Below are positions 8,309 through 15,347 of a stretch of 52,747 bases of DNA, in pieces. Position 1 is the first letter of the stretch. Each line of letters opens with the position of its first letter. Both the position numbers and the translations under genes were made by a program. A model generated the notes under the pieces. That model worked only from the letters and a program-made list of their open reading frames with translations, did not search any database and was not told the origin of the DNA. This DNA comes from a virus: the IMG/VR virus record IMGVR_UViG_3300025892_001683, positions 1 to 52,747 of that record. One strand, 5' to 3'.

Positions 8309-8337
8309 ATTATAACAGTAATTGCCTAAAATGTCAA
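8309..8337 (-). promoter_or_regulatory. Sigma70-type early promoter (dexA-like and guaC)
   Basis: The minus strand has TTGACA (8332-8337), a 17-bp spacer and TATAAT (8309-8314): a perfect consensus pair, with the exonuclease ATG 30 bp downstream. Confidence 0.85.
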
Positions 8338-8341
8338 GCGA

Positions 8342-8647
8342 TTAAATTTTAGCCGCTTCTTTTTGTTTCTTCTTCCATCTTGCGATCCCAGCCTTTTTTG
8401 CTGTTCTTCTTTTTTCGCTTGGCTTTTGATAGTATTGCCTATCTCTTAATTCTTTAAATAAACCTGCTCTCTCAATTTTCTTTTTTAATTTTCTAAGAGC
8501 TTTGTTTATGTCTTCGCCTTCACGAACAAAAACTTGTAACCCACCTGGAGCAGGATTGCTATTGTTGTCTCTATCTCTATTTGGTTTTTTATAATTAGAA
8601 AAACTACTATAGTTGTTTTTCCCTTTGTTTCTATTATATCCTTGCAT
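8342..8647 (-). CDS. rpsU: Ribosomal protein bS21 homologue
   Basis: The 101-residue basic protein has a bS21 core: VFVREGEDINKALRKLKKKIERAGL, then ELRDRQYYQKPSEKRRTAKKAG. A low-complexity Asn, Arg and Tyr-rich N-terminal extension (about 35 residues) precedes the core. bS21 sits at the 30S platform near the anti-Shine-Dalgarno and affects initiation. Phage-encoded bS21 is known in marine phages and may bias ribosomes to phage mRNA. The stop lies 4 bp before the -35 of the promoter at 8309-8337. The extension is unusual and could be an RNA-binding tail. Confidence 0.9.
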   Translation of the reverse strand: MQGYNRNKGKNNYSSFSNYKKPNRDRDNNSNPAPGGLQVFVREGEDINKALRKLKKKIERAGLFKELRDRQYYQKPSEKRRTAKKAGIARWKKKQKEAAKI

Positions 8648-8648
8648 A

Positions 8649-9023
8649 TTAAGTTATGTGATCCCCTATTATAGTTGTTAGTTGTTCTTCGGTATCAATT
8701 CTATTATTATTGACACCTTCTAATGTTCGCAGTTGTCCAAAATAATATGAATTTGATTGTGCTGTTAAATATCCTATCATAGTTTGATCATCTGCTTCTG
8801 CATTAAATATTATTATACTACATTTTAATTTTTTGTCAAGTGCCCATTCACTATCATTTTGTCCATTACTAACATATATAATGGTAGGTTTACATTCTTT
8901 TAATTGATAAATGACAGATGAAATCAAAAGAGTTTGTTCTTTCGTACATCCGTATACTAAAATTCTAACACCGTCTTGGGCAATATCATCCGGTGGTGTT
9001 ATTATTGTGATTCTATTTTTCAC
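8649..9023 (-). CDS. Unassigned phage protein
   Basis: I place the start at GTG 9021-9023, preceded by GAAAGGC with a 4-nt gap, the same Shine-Dalgarno used by other genes here. An ATG nine codons upstream (9050) is possible. The product (about 124 residues) has an alternating beta-alpha pattern: RITIITPPDD, VRILVYGCTKEQ, TIIYVSNGQ, SIIIFNAEADD. That resembles a Rossmann-like or response-regulator-like fold without recognisable catalytic residues. It directly precedes bS21 in the same direction. Confidence 0.65.
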   Translation of the reverse strand: MKNRITIITPPDDIAQDGVRILVYGCTKEQTLLISSVIYQLKECKPTIIYVSNGQNDSEWALDKKLKCSIIIFNAEADDQTMIGYLTAQSNSYYFGQLRTLEGVNNNRIDTEEQLTTIIGDHIT

Positions 9024-9087
9024 ATTTGCCTTTCTTTGAGTCTTTTCCAAACTGTACTTTCGCCTTGTTCTGCATTTTGTATATAGC

Positions 9088-10953
9088 CTATTCTTGTATT
9101 TCTTTTGTCTTCTTGATTTGTTGTTTTCCCTCTTTTTCTATCCAATTTAGATATTCTCTCTTTTTTTTTAATTCTTCTTGGTCCTCTACAACTTCTGTGT
9201 AGATAGGCTTGCCAACTTTGATTTCTTTTTCTAAGTCTGGCATAATTTTAAATTTAGAGTTTTCGTGTGGTGCTGTTACTTCTTCGTATAACTCTTGCCA
9301 TTCTTTAGTAGTATCTTCTTCGTGGTCTGGTTTTGGTTGTAAATGTTTCATCCAAGGCAAAGTTTCTATTTTACCTTCATCAAGTAATTTTCTACTAAAT
9401 TTTACACTGTTGCGTTCGTCTTCTGCTTTCCATTTAGTAATAGCAATTCTTTCTTCTTCCGACGTGTTTAGTAGTTCTGGATCGTCTTCAGCAGCCTTAT
9501 TAGCAGCCTCTACCCATTCATTCCATTTATCTAAATCGTTACCTGGAACTTCAACTTCTTTTTCAAAATCAAGTTCCATTTGATCTTCGTCTGCATATAA
9601 TTTCTTTTCGTATTCATATCCTTCCATAGCCATTTCATGTAAAGTCTGTTCTTTAGGTTCAGGATCTACGTCTGGCCATAGTAGGAATTGATCAGTGTTT
9701 TTTTTTGACAGTACTGGCGGAACGTTTTCTGCTATCTTCTTTGCACGATTGAACTCATCGTTTCTACGATGTGCTTCATTCCACTCTTCGTCTGAATAAG
9801 GAGGTCCTGGCTCAGGATCTGGATTTGGCTTTCCCGGCAAATCACCGCCTTTGTTCTTGCGATGCCAATTAAATGTATATTGGCTTGCAATTAATAGTAA
9901 TACAGCAAGCGGATCGAACACGAATATAATAATTATAATCACCCATCTTACTGCTGCCTCTAGTAAGTTTTGATTTGCATCTTCACCATATATGAATTCT
10001 GCAATATACTTAATAGGACCTACTTCTGCTTCTAGTTTACGATACTCTTTTTCGTAACCAAATTTTTCTTCGTTAACTGCATCTATCTTAACCTGCTCGT
10101 TTTCAATAAAACCTTCTAGTTCTACTACACGGCCATCAATATCTACTGTTTTTGTATTTGCTTGATTACGTAGGTTTTGAATACGATCATTGATTGCTTT
10201 GAGATCAGCACTGTATTTGCCTTCAACTTTAGATAAGTCTTCATCTAGTTTTGTATTGATTGCAAGTATTTCTTTTTGTGCTCTTGATGCTACACTTAGT
10301 TCATTATTCTTTGCTTTTTTAACTGCATCATCATATGCTTTTGTTCCGCCGAATGATCCTTCAAACTTTTTCTCAGCGGCGGTAATTTCTGCATCACGTC
10401 TATCCTGTGCTTGTTTGATACGTGTTTGTTGCTGTTCAACTTTAAATTTAGCATCTGCTCTTAATGCATCTTTTTCTGCGTTAATACGAGCATAAATTTT
10501 ATCTAAGCCTAGTTCTTCTTTTTCAATAAGGCTGTCTACACGTACATCATCGCCACTCATTAAACGATCTAATTCAGTACGCCATCTTTCAATTTTTGCT
10601 TGACTTCGTGTTTCTTTTTCATCAAGTGTTTCTATAAGAGCAACTTGTTCTTGCGACATACTTGTCTGTTCAATATGTGCTTTAGATAAGAAGCCAAAAA
10701 TACCCATGCTTGTAATAAACATGAGTATGAATACTGCTAAAGAAAGATAAGTTTTTAACCACCATGTAGCACGATCCCAATATCGATGGAGCCAAACTGC
10801 TGTAACTAACTTACCTACTTCTAATGCTACACCCATAACTATAATGGGGATAACTGCGGCCGCAAAGATTGCGGCTAAACCTGCTACACTGTAGTAGATT
10901 GCTATTGCACTAATCGTAAGTGCAGATAAAAATGTTAGTATTCCAAATATCAT
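9088..10953 (-). CDS. Large multi-pass membrane protein with coiled coil
   Basis: The 621-residue protein has three hydrophobic helices in the first 95 residues (starting near 2, 28 and 67), then a long charged coiled coil (about 100-320, rich in Glu, Lys, Ala and Gln). A further transmembrane segment with VIIIIIFVFDPLAVLLLIA lies near 335-360, and an acidic hydrophilic tail with PEPGPPYSDEEW follows. The layout suggests an inner-membrane protein with an extended soluble rod. I believe related proteins occur in T4-like marine phages, but I cannot name a family. A late-promoter motif (10960-10967) lies directly upstream of the ATG. Confidence 0.7.
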   Translation of the reverse strand: MIFGILTFLSALTISAIAIYYSVAGLAAIFAAAVIPIIVMGVALEVGKLVTAVWLHRYWDRATWWLKTYLSLAVFILMFITSMGIFGFLSKAHIEQTSMSQEQVALIETLDEKETRSQAKIERWRTELDRLMSGDDVRVDSLIEKEELGLDKIYARINAEKDALRADAKFKVEQQQTRIKQAQDRRDAEITAAEKKFEGSFGGTKAYDDAVKKAKNNELSVASRAQKEILAINTKLDEDLSKVEGKYSADLKAINDRIQNLRNQANTKTVDIDGRVVELEGFIENEQVKIDAVNEEKFGYEKEYRKLEAEVGPIKYIAEFIYGEDANQNLLEAAVRWVIIIIIFVFDPLAVLLLIASQYTFNWHRKNKGGDLPGKPNPDPEPGPPYSDEEWNEAHRRNDEFNRAKKIAENVPPVLSKKNTDQFLLWPDVDPEPKEQTLHEMAMEGYEYEKKLYADEDQMELDFEKEVEVPGNDLDKWNEWVEAANKAAEDDPELLNTSEEERIAITKWKAEDERNSVKFSRKLLDEGKIETLPWMKHLQPKPDHEEDTTKEWQELYEEVTAPHENSKFKIMPDLEKEIKVGKPIYTEVVEDQEELKKKREYLNWIEKEGKQQIKKTKEIQE

Positions 10954-10959
10954 TGTATA

Positions 10960-10967
10960 TATTTATT
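10960..10967 (-). promoter_or_regulatory. Putative T4-type late promoter for the coiled-coil membrane protein
   Basis: The minus strand reads AATAAATA followed by TATACA and the ATG at 10953. The leader would be extremely short. It overlaps the end of the preceding gene. Confidence 0.45.
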
Positions 10968-11403
10968 CCCTATGCCAAGTCCAATTACTATCCATATTAC
11001 TAAAGCATGCCGATACCGCTTTAGTTTTGTGTTTACCATGTGCTATTACACTTAAATGTAAGCGCCTGCAATACCCGTCACTCACAGGCCATGTAACAAC
11101 TGGGACAGAGTATCCACTAGCATCATTTAGATACCATTTTACTTTGCCACCATTCTCTGCATATTCTAATGCATGTATAATGCTCTGATGATATGCTATC
11201 TTTTGTTGATTGTCAAGTTTCTTATTCCAGCCAAACCCAAACTCTACTAGTCTAGGTATAATACCATTAGAACTATATTCATAGAACTTAGGATCCCACA
11301 TAGTTTCAGCATAAGATGCTGTGCTAATAGTTAATGCCAGTATTAATGATTTCCCAAGTACCATCAGGTTTTTGACAACTGATTCCGCGCCTTTGAACAT
11401 CAT
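10963..11403 (-). CDS. Secreted protein related to the 17-kDa surface antigen type
   Basis: The 146-residue exported protein has a hydrophobic segment MVLGKSLILALTISTASYA with likely cleavage after SYA. The mature part holds IIHALEYAENGGKVKWYLND, GYCRRLHLSV and AVSACFSNMDSNWTW, a pattern I associate with the C-terminal half of rickettsial-type 17-kDa surface antigens (Cys-Arg and Cys-x-n-Asp-x-Trp). It overlaps the preceding lipoprotein gene by 80 bp. The start is uncertain: ATG 11403 or 11400 follows GGAGGT, while ATG 11364 begins exactly at the signal peptide. It belongs to the envelope cluster 10963-12798. Confidence 0.6.
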   Translation of the reverse strand: MMFKGAESVVKNLMVLGKSLILALTISTASYAETMWDPKFYEYSSNGIIPRLVEFGFGWNKKLDNQQKIAYHQSIIHALEYAENGGKVKWYLNDASGYSVPVVTWPVSDGYCRRLHLSVIAHGKHKTKAVSACFSNMDSNWTWHRE

Positions 11404-11659
11404 GACCTCCTAGTTTTGTCCAGTAAGTAAACTCTCCGCAATTAGGTGCCATTCCGCTTTTAACTGCAAAAAGTTTTTTTATGTTATCGTCTGTGCATTC
11501 TATCAGAGTAACACTGTCAACAGTTTGTCCGTTCTGAACAACAATTTCTTCTGATGTGTTACAGTACTGTGGCTTTTCTGCCTGCACTAGTGGTTGGTTA
11601 GTAGAAGCGCAAGCAGTAAGTAAAACAGCACTTGTTATGATTAGTGCTATTTTAAACAT
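11324..11659 (-). CDS. Small lipoprotein with surface-antigen-like C-terminus
   Basis: The 111-residue lipoprotein precursor has lipobox LTAC with Cys17. The C-terminal RRGISCQKPDGTWEI matches the end of 17-kDa surface-antigen-type domains, like the next gene. Residues 30-60 include a Cys pair that could form a disulphide. Its ATG overlaps the stop of the upstream lipoprotein gene by one base. An outer-membrane location is inferred from the lipobox. The role in infection (exclusion, lysis or envelope support) is unknown. Confidence 0.65.
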   Translation of the reverse strand: MFKIALIITSAVLLTACASTNQPLVQAEKPQYCNTSEEIVVQNGQTVDSVTLIECTDDNIKKLFAVKSGMAPNCGEFTYWTKLGGHDVQRRGISCQKPDGTWEIINTGINY

Positions 11660-12150
11660 TACTGTACCTGCTTTGCTTCTTGGATTAACCTATCGAATAC
11701 ATCGAGCGGCATCTTAATTCGTACATAAGTGTGTACTCGGCCTGTACTTGCCAATTCGTATGAGTACTTCTTAACTTCAAGATGTTCTCTAATAGTTGTA
11801 TTCTTAACGAGATGTTCTACTCTGGTACGATCGCTTCTCTTGTCGTTTTGGATGTCGACAACAGTTGAACTGTTAACTGTACCGTTGATTCTTTCTGCAT
11901 AGCCTTTTACAGCAAATGCATAAGCCTGCGATTCACTTGCTTGTTCATAGATACTTTCTCCCATGCCACATGCATAAGCATAATCGTCTTTCCAAAATAA
12001 GAAACCTTCTGAACCAATTTGTTCACATTCGATATACCAATTTGGATTTGCTTTTGTTTCACGTACTTCTATAGTTTTCATTGACGAACAAGCACCTAAT
12101 AAACTTAGTGTTGCTACTGTCAATACTGCCTTTGTTATTGCCTTTTTCAT
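11659..12150 (-). CDS. LPP20-like lipoprotein
   Basis: The 163-residue lipoprotein precursor has lipobox LLGAC (Cys21). The mature region SQAYAFAVKGYAERINGTV, followed by a strand-rich part ending in VHTYVRIKMPLDVFD, resembles LPP20 or FlgT-like N-terminal domains found in bacterial outer-membrane lipoproteins. A near-consensus sigma70 promoter (12186-12214) and a late-like GTTAAATA (12172-12179) precede it, so it may be made both early and late. It heads a three-gene overlapping lipoprotein unit. Phage-encoded outer-membrane lipoproteins sometimes block superinfection, which is a guess here. Confidence 0.65.
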   Translation of the reverse strand: MKKAITKAVLTVATLSLLGACSSMKTIEVRETKANPNWYIECEQIGSEGFLFWKDDYAYACGMGESIYEQASESQAYAFAVKGYAERINGTVNSSTVVDIQNDKRSDRTRVEHLVKNTTIREHLEVKKYSYELASTGRVHTYVRIKMPLDVFDRLIQEAKQVQ

Positions 12151-12171
12151 AGTTTTACCTTTCCGGTTTTG

Positions 12172-12179
12172 TATTTAAC
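12172..12179 (-). promoter_or_regulatory. Putative late promoter variant for the lipoprotein unit
   Basis: The minus strand reads GTTAAATA followed by CAAAACC, 22 bp upstream of the lipoprotein ATG and just downstream of an early promoter. This is a dual early/late arrangement. Confidence 0.4.
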
Positions 12180-12185
12180 AAGTAC

Positions 12186-12214
12186 ATAATACTATAAATT
12201 TCTGTACTTGTCAA
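12186..12214 (-). promoter_or_regulatory. Sigma70-type early promoter (lipoprotein unit)
   Basis: The minus strand has TTGACA (12209-12214), 17 bp, then TATTAT (12186-12191). The lipoprotein ATG follows 36 bp downstream. Confidence 0.8.
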
Positions 12215-12234
12215 GTGTTTTCTTTCCAAAATGA

Positions 12235-12798
12235 TTATCTGGAAACATAAAATATATGCAATCCAATCCTTCCAATAAGATGCATACTCTTGTTCCAACT
12301 AGGATCAACATAAGTTGCGTGATAGTGTGTTGCACCATCTGATATACCTCTTAGATAGTCGAAGTGATACATTTTGTAAGCAATCTCTTGTGCCTGTCGC
12401 CATTTATCGCCTTTTGGTTGATCATCAGGCTTACCATCGCAATACCAACTGAATTGGCAACGATGTTTAATTGGAACTTCTTTTCCTTTTTCTTCCTTCC
12501 ACCATTTTGAAATTGGTCCTTGCTTCACAACACTACAAATATCATTTGGATAACGTGTGTCATAAACTCTGTTTAATACTACGTCAGCAACTGCTGCCAT
12601 GCCTGCAAGATTATCTGTACGTGATTCGTAATAGATATTCTGTGCTAGACAAAACTCTTTTGGATTAGATTCTGCTGTGTAATATTGTGTTGTCGTATTG
12701 TTCGAGTTGTCCATCAACGTCTCAGTACGAGCATCTAGAGCGAATGTCGTAGATACTGTAGCGATAACAATTAACATTGCTAATGATGAATATTTCAT
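12235..12798 (-). CDS. SleB/CwlJ-type cell wall hydrolase, exported
   Basis: The 187-residue precursor has a signal peptide (MKYSSLAMLIVIATVSTTFA). The mature domain reads FCLAQNIYYESR with the catalytic Glu58, then AVADVVLNRVYDTRYPNDICSVV and CQFSWYCDGKP, which are the conserved blocks of the SleB/CwlJ hydrolase family. These are lytic transglycosylase-like amidases that cleave peptidoglycan. An export signal suggests activity from the periplasm (lysis or wall remodelling) rather than as a virion enzyme. An ATG four codons upstream is too close to the AAAGG Shine-Dalgarno, so 12798 is preferred. It ends 20 bp before the lipoprotein promoter. Confidence 0.85.
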   Translation of the reverse strand: MKYSSLAMLIVIATVSTTFALDARTETLMDNSNNTTTQYYTAESNPKEFCLAQNIYYESRTDNLAGMAAVADVVLNRVYDTRYPNDICSVVKQGPISKWWKEEKGKEVPIKHRCQFSWYCDGKPDDQPKGDKWRQAQEIAYKMYHFDYLRGISDGATHYHATYVDPSWNKSMHLIGRIGLHIFYVSR

Positions 12799-12851
12799 AA
12801 TAGTGTACATCCTTTATTTAAAATGTTAAGAAGTATAGATAACATAGTAGT

Positions 12852-12938
12852 TTAGTTACAACCTGATATGCAAATCATAAAGACTTCATTACCAAAAATC
12901 TTTACAATAATAGCAAGTATTAAAATACCTTCTAACAT
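12852..12938 (-). CDS. 28-residue hydrophobic micro-ORF
   Basis: An ATG at 12936-12938 overlaps the TGA of the 154-aa gene and has a strong GAGGAG Shine-Dalgarno eight bases before it. It encodes a short hydrophobic peptide (core LEGILILAIIVKIF) likely to span a membrane. The good ribosome site and coupling support translation. No function can be assigned. Confidence 0.45.
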   Translation of the reverse strand: MLEGILILAIIVKIFGNEVFMICISGCN

Positions 12939-13402
12939 CAGTTTCTCCTCATTTGTGCAATTTCAGTTGCCTGTTTACTACCTGTCTTGTCATCGTCATC
13001 TGCAAACACAGGAACAAGATTACTTTTGTGCATCATTGCAATACCTACAAGTTTACGCTCGCCTGTGTACTGCATTGATTCTTTCTTAGTGCAAGGAGCA
13101 AATGTATGCTCACTCTTAAGACTAGGAATGTTTTCTGTTTCTCTACGTGTTGGACCACTGTAGTGCCAAGGTGTACGCATAATAGTTTCTGTCTTACGTT
13201 TTGGTTTGTATTCGCCACGCATATATTTTACAAAGTCATCTAGTTTCTCAAACTGAAAACTGTGCAAGTTTTTCTTACGCATATCTTTGTTATGCTGTCG
13301 CCATTGAATAGTATACTTCTCAAGTTGACCTTGAGTTACAGGTTTCTTCTTACGTTTTTTTGTGTTGATGGTTGTAAGACCACGTGCAAGGTGCATTGTC
13401 AT
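12938..13402 (-). CDS. Unassigned basic phage protein
   Basis: The 154-residue protein is very basic in its first half (NTKKRKKKPV, KRKTETIMRT), with a region FQFEKLDDFVKYMRGEY. The C-terminus holds an acidic FADDDDKTG. The composition suggests nucleic-acid binding. It sits 1 bp after the SWIM-domain gene and overlaps the micro-ORF start, so the three are probably one unit. I do not recognise the family. Confidence 0.65.
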   Translation of the reverse strand: MTMHLARGLTTINTKKRKKKPVTQGQLEKYTIQWRQHNKDMRKKNLHSFQFEKLDDFVKYMRGEYKPKRKTETIMRTPWHYSGPTRRETENIPSLKSEHTFAPCTKKESMQYTGERKLVGIAMMHKSNLVPVFADDDDKTGSKQATEIAQMRRN

Positions 13403-13403
13403 A

Positions 13404-13667
13404 TTAGGCTCCTAATGCGTAATCGTTAATGTTAAAGTTATCGGAACACACTGCTTGCCAACGTTCTGCAATTGCTCTAGTGTGTTTGCACTTGCCGTGC
13501 ATTGTCATGCCCATACAGTCGCAAGTAAAGCCTTTCTTAGTAAACTCAACTGTGTATGAATTACCACGACTACCTTCTATAGGATACTCAGTATCTACTG
13601 CCCAGTGTTTACTCATATCCATAAAATTTACTTTAAGATATCTTGGTCCGTATTTGTTCTTTGCCAT
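13404..13667 (-). CDS. SWIM zinc-finger protein
   Basis: The 87-residue protein contains CDCMGMTMHGKCKH: Cys49 and Cys51, then Cys60 and His62, the CxCx(n)CxH signature of SWIM zinc fingers. It is preceded by a beta hairpin (YTVEFTKKGFT) as in that fold. SWIM domains bind DNA or proteins. Stand-alone phage versions are common in T4-like marine phages. It is coupled to the downstream basic protein and follows the Bax-like gene by 45 bp with its own AGAGGCA ribosome site. Target unknown. Confidence 0.8.
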   Translation of the reverse strand: MAKNKYGPRYLKVNFMDMSKHWAVDTEYPIEGSRGNSYTVEFTKKGFTCDCMGMTMHGKCKHTRAIAERWQAVCSDNFNINDYALGA

Positions 13668-13712
13668 TTGTGCCTCTCTATTGCCTAATTAATATATACA
13701 GTATACTACCTT

Positions 13713-14372
13713 TTATAGTAATTGTCTAGCATTAATTGTGTCCAAAATGATAGCACTATACAATTCGTTAGTACTCCAAGGAGCAATATGCGGAACTAAT
13801 AGTTCGTAATTCCAAGTTTCAGCCCATTTAGATTGTCTTGCTCTTTCTATTCGAAAGTCTGCATATGCAGGATGCCTATTTAGAATATCAATGGCATCTT
13901 GTACACTTTGACACTTTGTTGGGTATGTTCGTACCCCAAACCTAGCATCGGGTAGATCTAAGGGTTTGAGTTGTGGAATTTTTGGATCCCAAGTTCTAAT
14001 ACCAAATAGGTTATTACCTTCTTTAGCAAACCTACTTGTACCCCATCCACTTTCAATACCAGCCATAGCAATAATTAAACCTTTAGGTATTCGTTTGTCG
14101 TGATGTACTGTAAAGTTAAGATAATCTACACAATCGCTAACTGCTTGTGTAAATGATTCTGGTGAGTTGTATTTGAAGTCTGGTTCGTGTAGTCCAAGAT
14201 CACTAGCACGATCTAGTATTAAACTTTCAATCTTATATACTAATTTTTCTTTGATATGAGCATTTGGATAGAATGTACCTGTTCCGAACGCTCCTGATAT
14301 TAGTAATAATGTAACCAGTATAAAGAATATTTTGCCTTTGATAGTGCCTAAAAACTTATTAAACCTAGCCAT
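13713..14372 (-). CDS. Bax/GH73-type N-acetylglucosaminidase, membrane-anchored
   Basis: The 219-residue protein has an N-terminal hydrophobic anchor (about 13-32), then a glucosaminidase domain with AMAGIESGWGTSRFAKEGNNLFG; Glu107 is the likely catalytic acid. That matches Bax-like members of the FlgJ/GH73 group, which cut the glycan strand of peptidoglycan. With the SleB-type hydrolase nearby the phage has two exported wall enzymes of different bond specificity. GAAAGGC precedes the ATG, and an early-type promoter (14405-14433) lies just upstream. Early expression would be odd for lysis, so wall remodelling is possible. Confidence 0.82.
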   Translation of the reverse strand: MARFNKFLGTIKGKIFFILVTLLLISGAFGTGTFYPNAHIKEKLVYKIESLILDRASDLGLHEPDFKYNSPESFTQAVSDCVDYLNFTVHHDKRIPKGLIIAMAGIESGWGTSRFAKEGNNLFGIRTWDPKIPQLKPLDLPDARFGVRTYPTKCQSVQDAIDILNRHPAYADFRIERARQSKWAETWNYELLVPHIAPWSTNELYSAIILDTINARQLL

Positions 14373-14404
14373 TATATGCCTTTCGTTTGTTAATTATAGT
14401 TTAT

Positions 14405-14433
14405 ATTGTATATTATATGCAACATAATGTCAA
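14405..14433 (-). promoter_or_regulatory. Sigma70-type early promoter (Bax-like gene)
   Basis: The minus strand has TTGACA (14428-14433), 17 bp, TACAAT (14405-14410). The gene starts 33 bp downstream. Confidence 0.8.
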
Positions 14434-14445
14434 GTATTTTTTACA

Positions 14446-15177
14446 CTATTGTTGCCAAACTGCTGCACTATATCCTTTACCGTTTGTGTCGCCACCTACA
14501 TTATCTAGTTCTTCATTGTTATATGAAATAGTGTGTATAACATCTTCACCATTAGGTGCTTCACTATATTGGATCTTAAGTTTCTTAGGATCAAAGTCAC
14601 CTACAGTTTCAACAGTTGCATCAAAGAATGTACCTTTTTCCATACTTAACATTTGTATGATGTAAGTTCCTTTGTCGGGATATAAGTCTTCAATTGGGTC
14701 TAAGATTTCTGTTTCCCAATCAGTTTCTTCACTAATAGCACTTGCAAGTTCATTGATATCTTTGTTCGCTATAACTTCATTTATATGGGTAGCATTGTAA
14801 TCGTTACTATCAACTTCGTCAACGTTTATGTTTCCACTATCAATACTAACACTATTAATGTGTTCAAACTCTGACGGCATCTCATACCAACTGCTGCGCC
14901 ATTCTTCTCCGTCACTATCCGGACTCATTAGAAAGTCTGCTTCAGGTGGTACACTATCAATGTCTTCGAATTCAAAATCATCATCTTGTGCATTAAGAAG
15001 ATAGTTGCATAAATCACCATCGCCGTGATCCTCTACTACTTTTTTCCAAAAGTCATGTGCTTCTTTTGTGAGTGTGCCGTAAGCGTGTTCGCCACCATAC
15101 CCATAAATTTGTATGCGATAATAACGCTTGCCTTTAATTGTTTCTACTAGTTCTTGCTTCTGTTCTAATGTTGCCAT
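14446..15177 (-). CDS. Unassigned acidic phage protein
   Basis: The 243-residue protein is strongly acidic, with many Asp, Glu and Asn residues (EFEDIDSVPPEADF, NINVDEVDSNDYN). It begins MATLEQKQELVETIKGKRYYRIQIYGYGGEHAYG. A repeated strand pattern suggests a beta-rich soluble protein. The ATG has AAGGAAG seven bases upstream. The upstream promoter (15319-15347) probably serves it, either through a small ORF or a 130-nt leader. Family not recognised. Confidence 0.65.
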   Translation of the reverse strand: MATLEQKQELVETIKGKRYYRIQIYGYGGEHAYGTLTKEAHDFWKKVVEDHGDGDLCNYLLNAQDDDFEFEDIDSVPPEADFLMSPDSDGEEWRSSWYEMPSEFEHINSVSIDSGNINVDEVDSNDYNATHINEVIANKDINELASAISEETDWETEILDPIEDLYPDKGTYIIQMLSMEKGTFFDATVETVGDFDPKKLKIQYSEAPNGEDVIHTISYNNEELDNVGGDTNGKGYSAAVWQQ

Positions 15178-15313
15178 TTTCTACTTCCTTTACCAGAATA
15201 TCTAATAACTCAATAAATTCATGAACAGCCTTTAACTTTTCTTCCTGACTGGTATTACCATTAACAGTTTTCAAAAGTTTAGGATATTCTTTGGTTAGAG
15301 TTTTATTAATCAT
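15134..15313 (-). CDS. Possible 59-residue leader ORF
   Basis: The ATG at 15311-15313 begins five bases after a perfect TATAAT, so a transcript from that promoter would be nearly leaderless. The product is helical (KLKAVHEFIELLDILVKEVEN). It overlaps the start of the 243-aa acidic gene by 44 bp in another frame. No Shine-Dalgarno is seen. It may instead be untranslated leader. Confidence 0.35.
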   Translation of the reverse strand: MINKTLTKEYPKLLKTVNGNTSQEEKLKAVHEFIELLDILVKEVENGNIRTEARTSRNN

Positions 15314-15318
15314 TCTTA

Positions 15319-15347
15319 ATTATATGACAGTTTAGAATTAAAGTCAA
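15319..15347 (-). promoter_or_regulatory. Sigma70-type early promoter (acidic protein)
   Basis: The minus strand has TTGACT (15342-15347), 17 bp, TATAAT (15319-15324). It overlaps the end of the Rieske-related gene. Confidence 0.75.
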
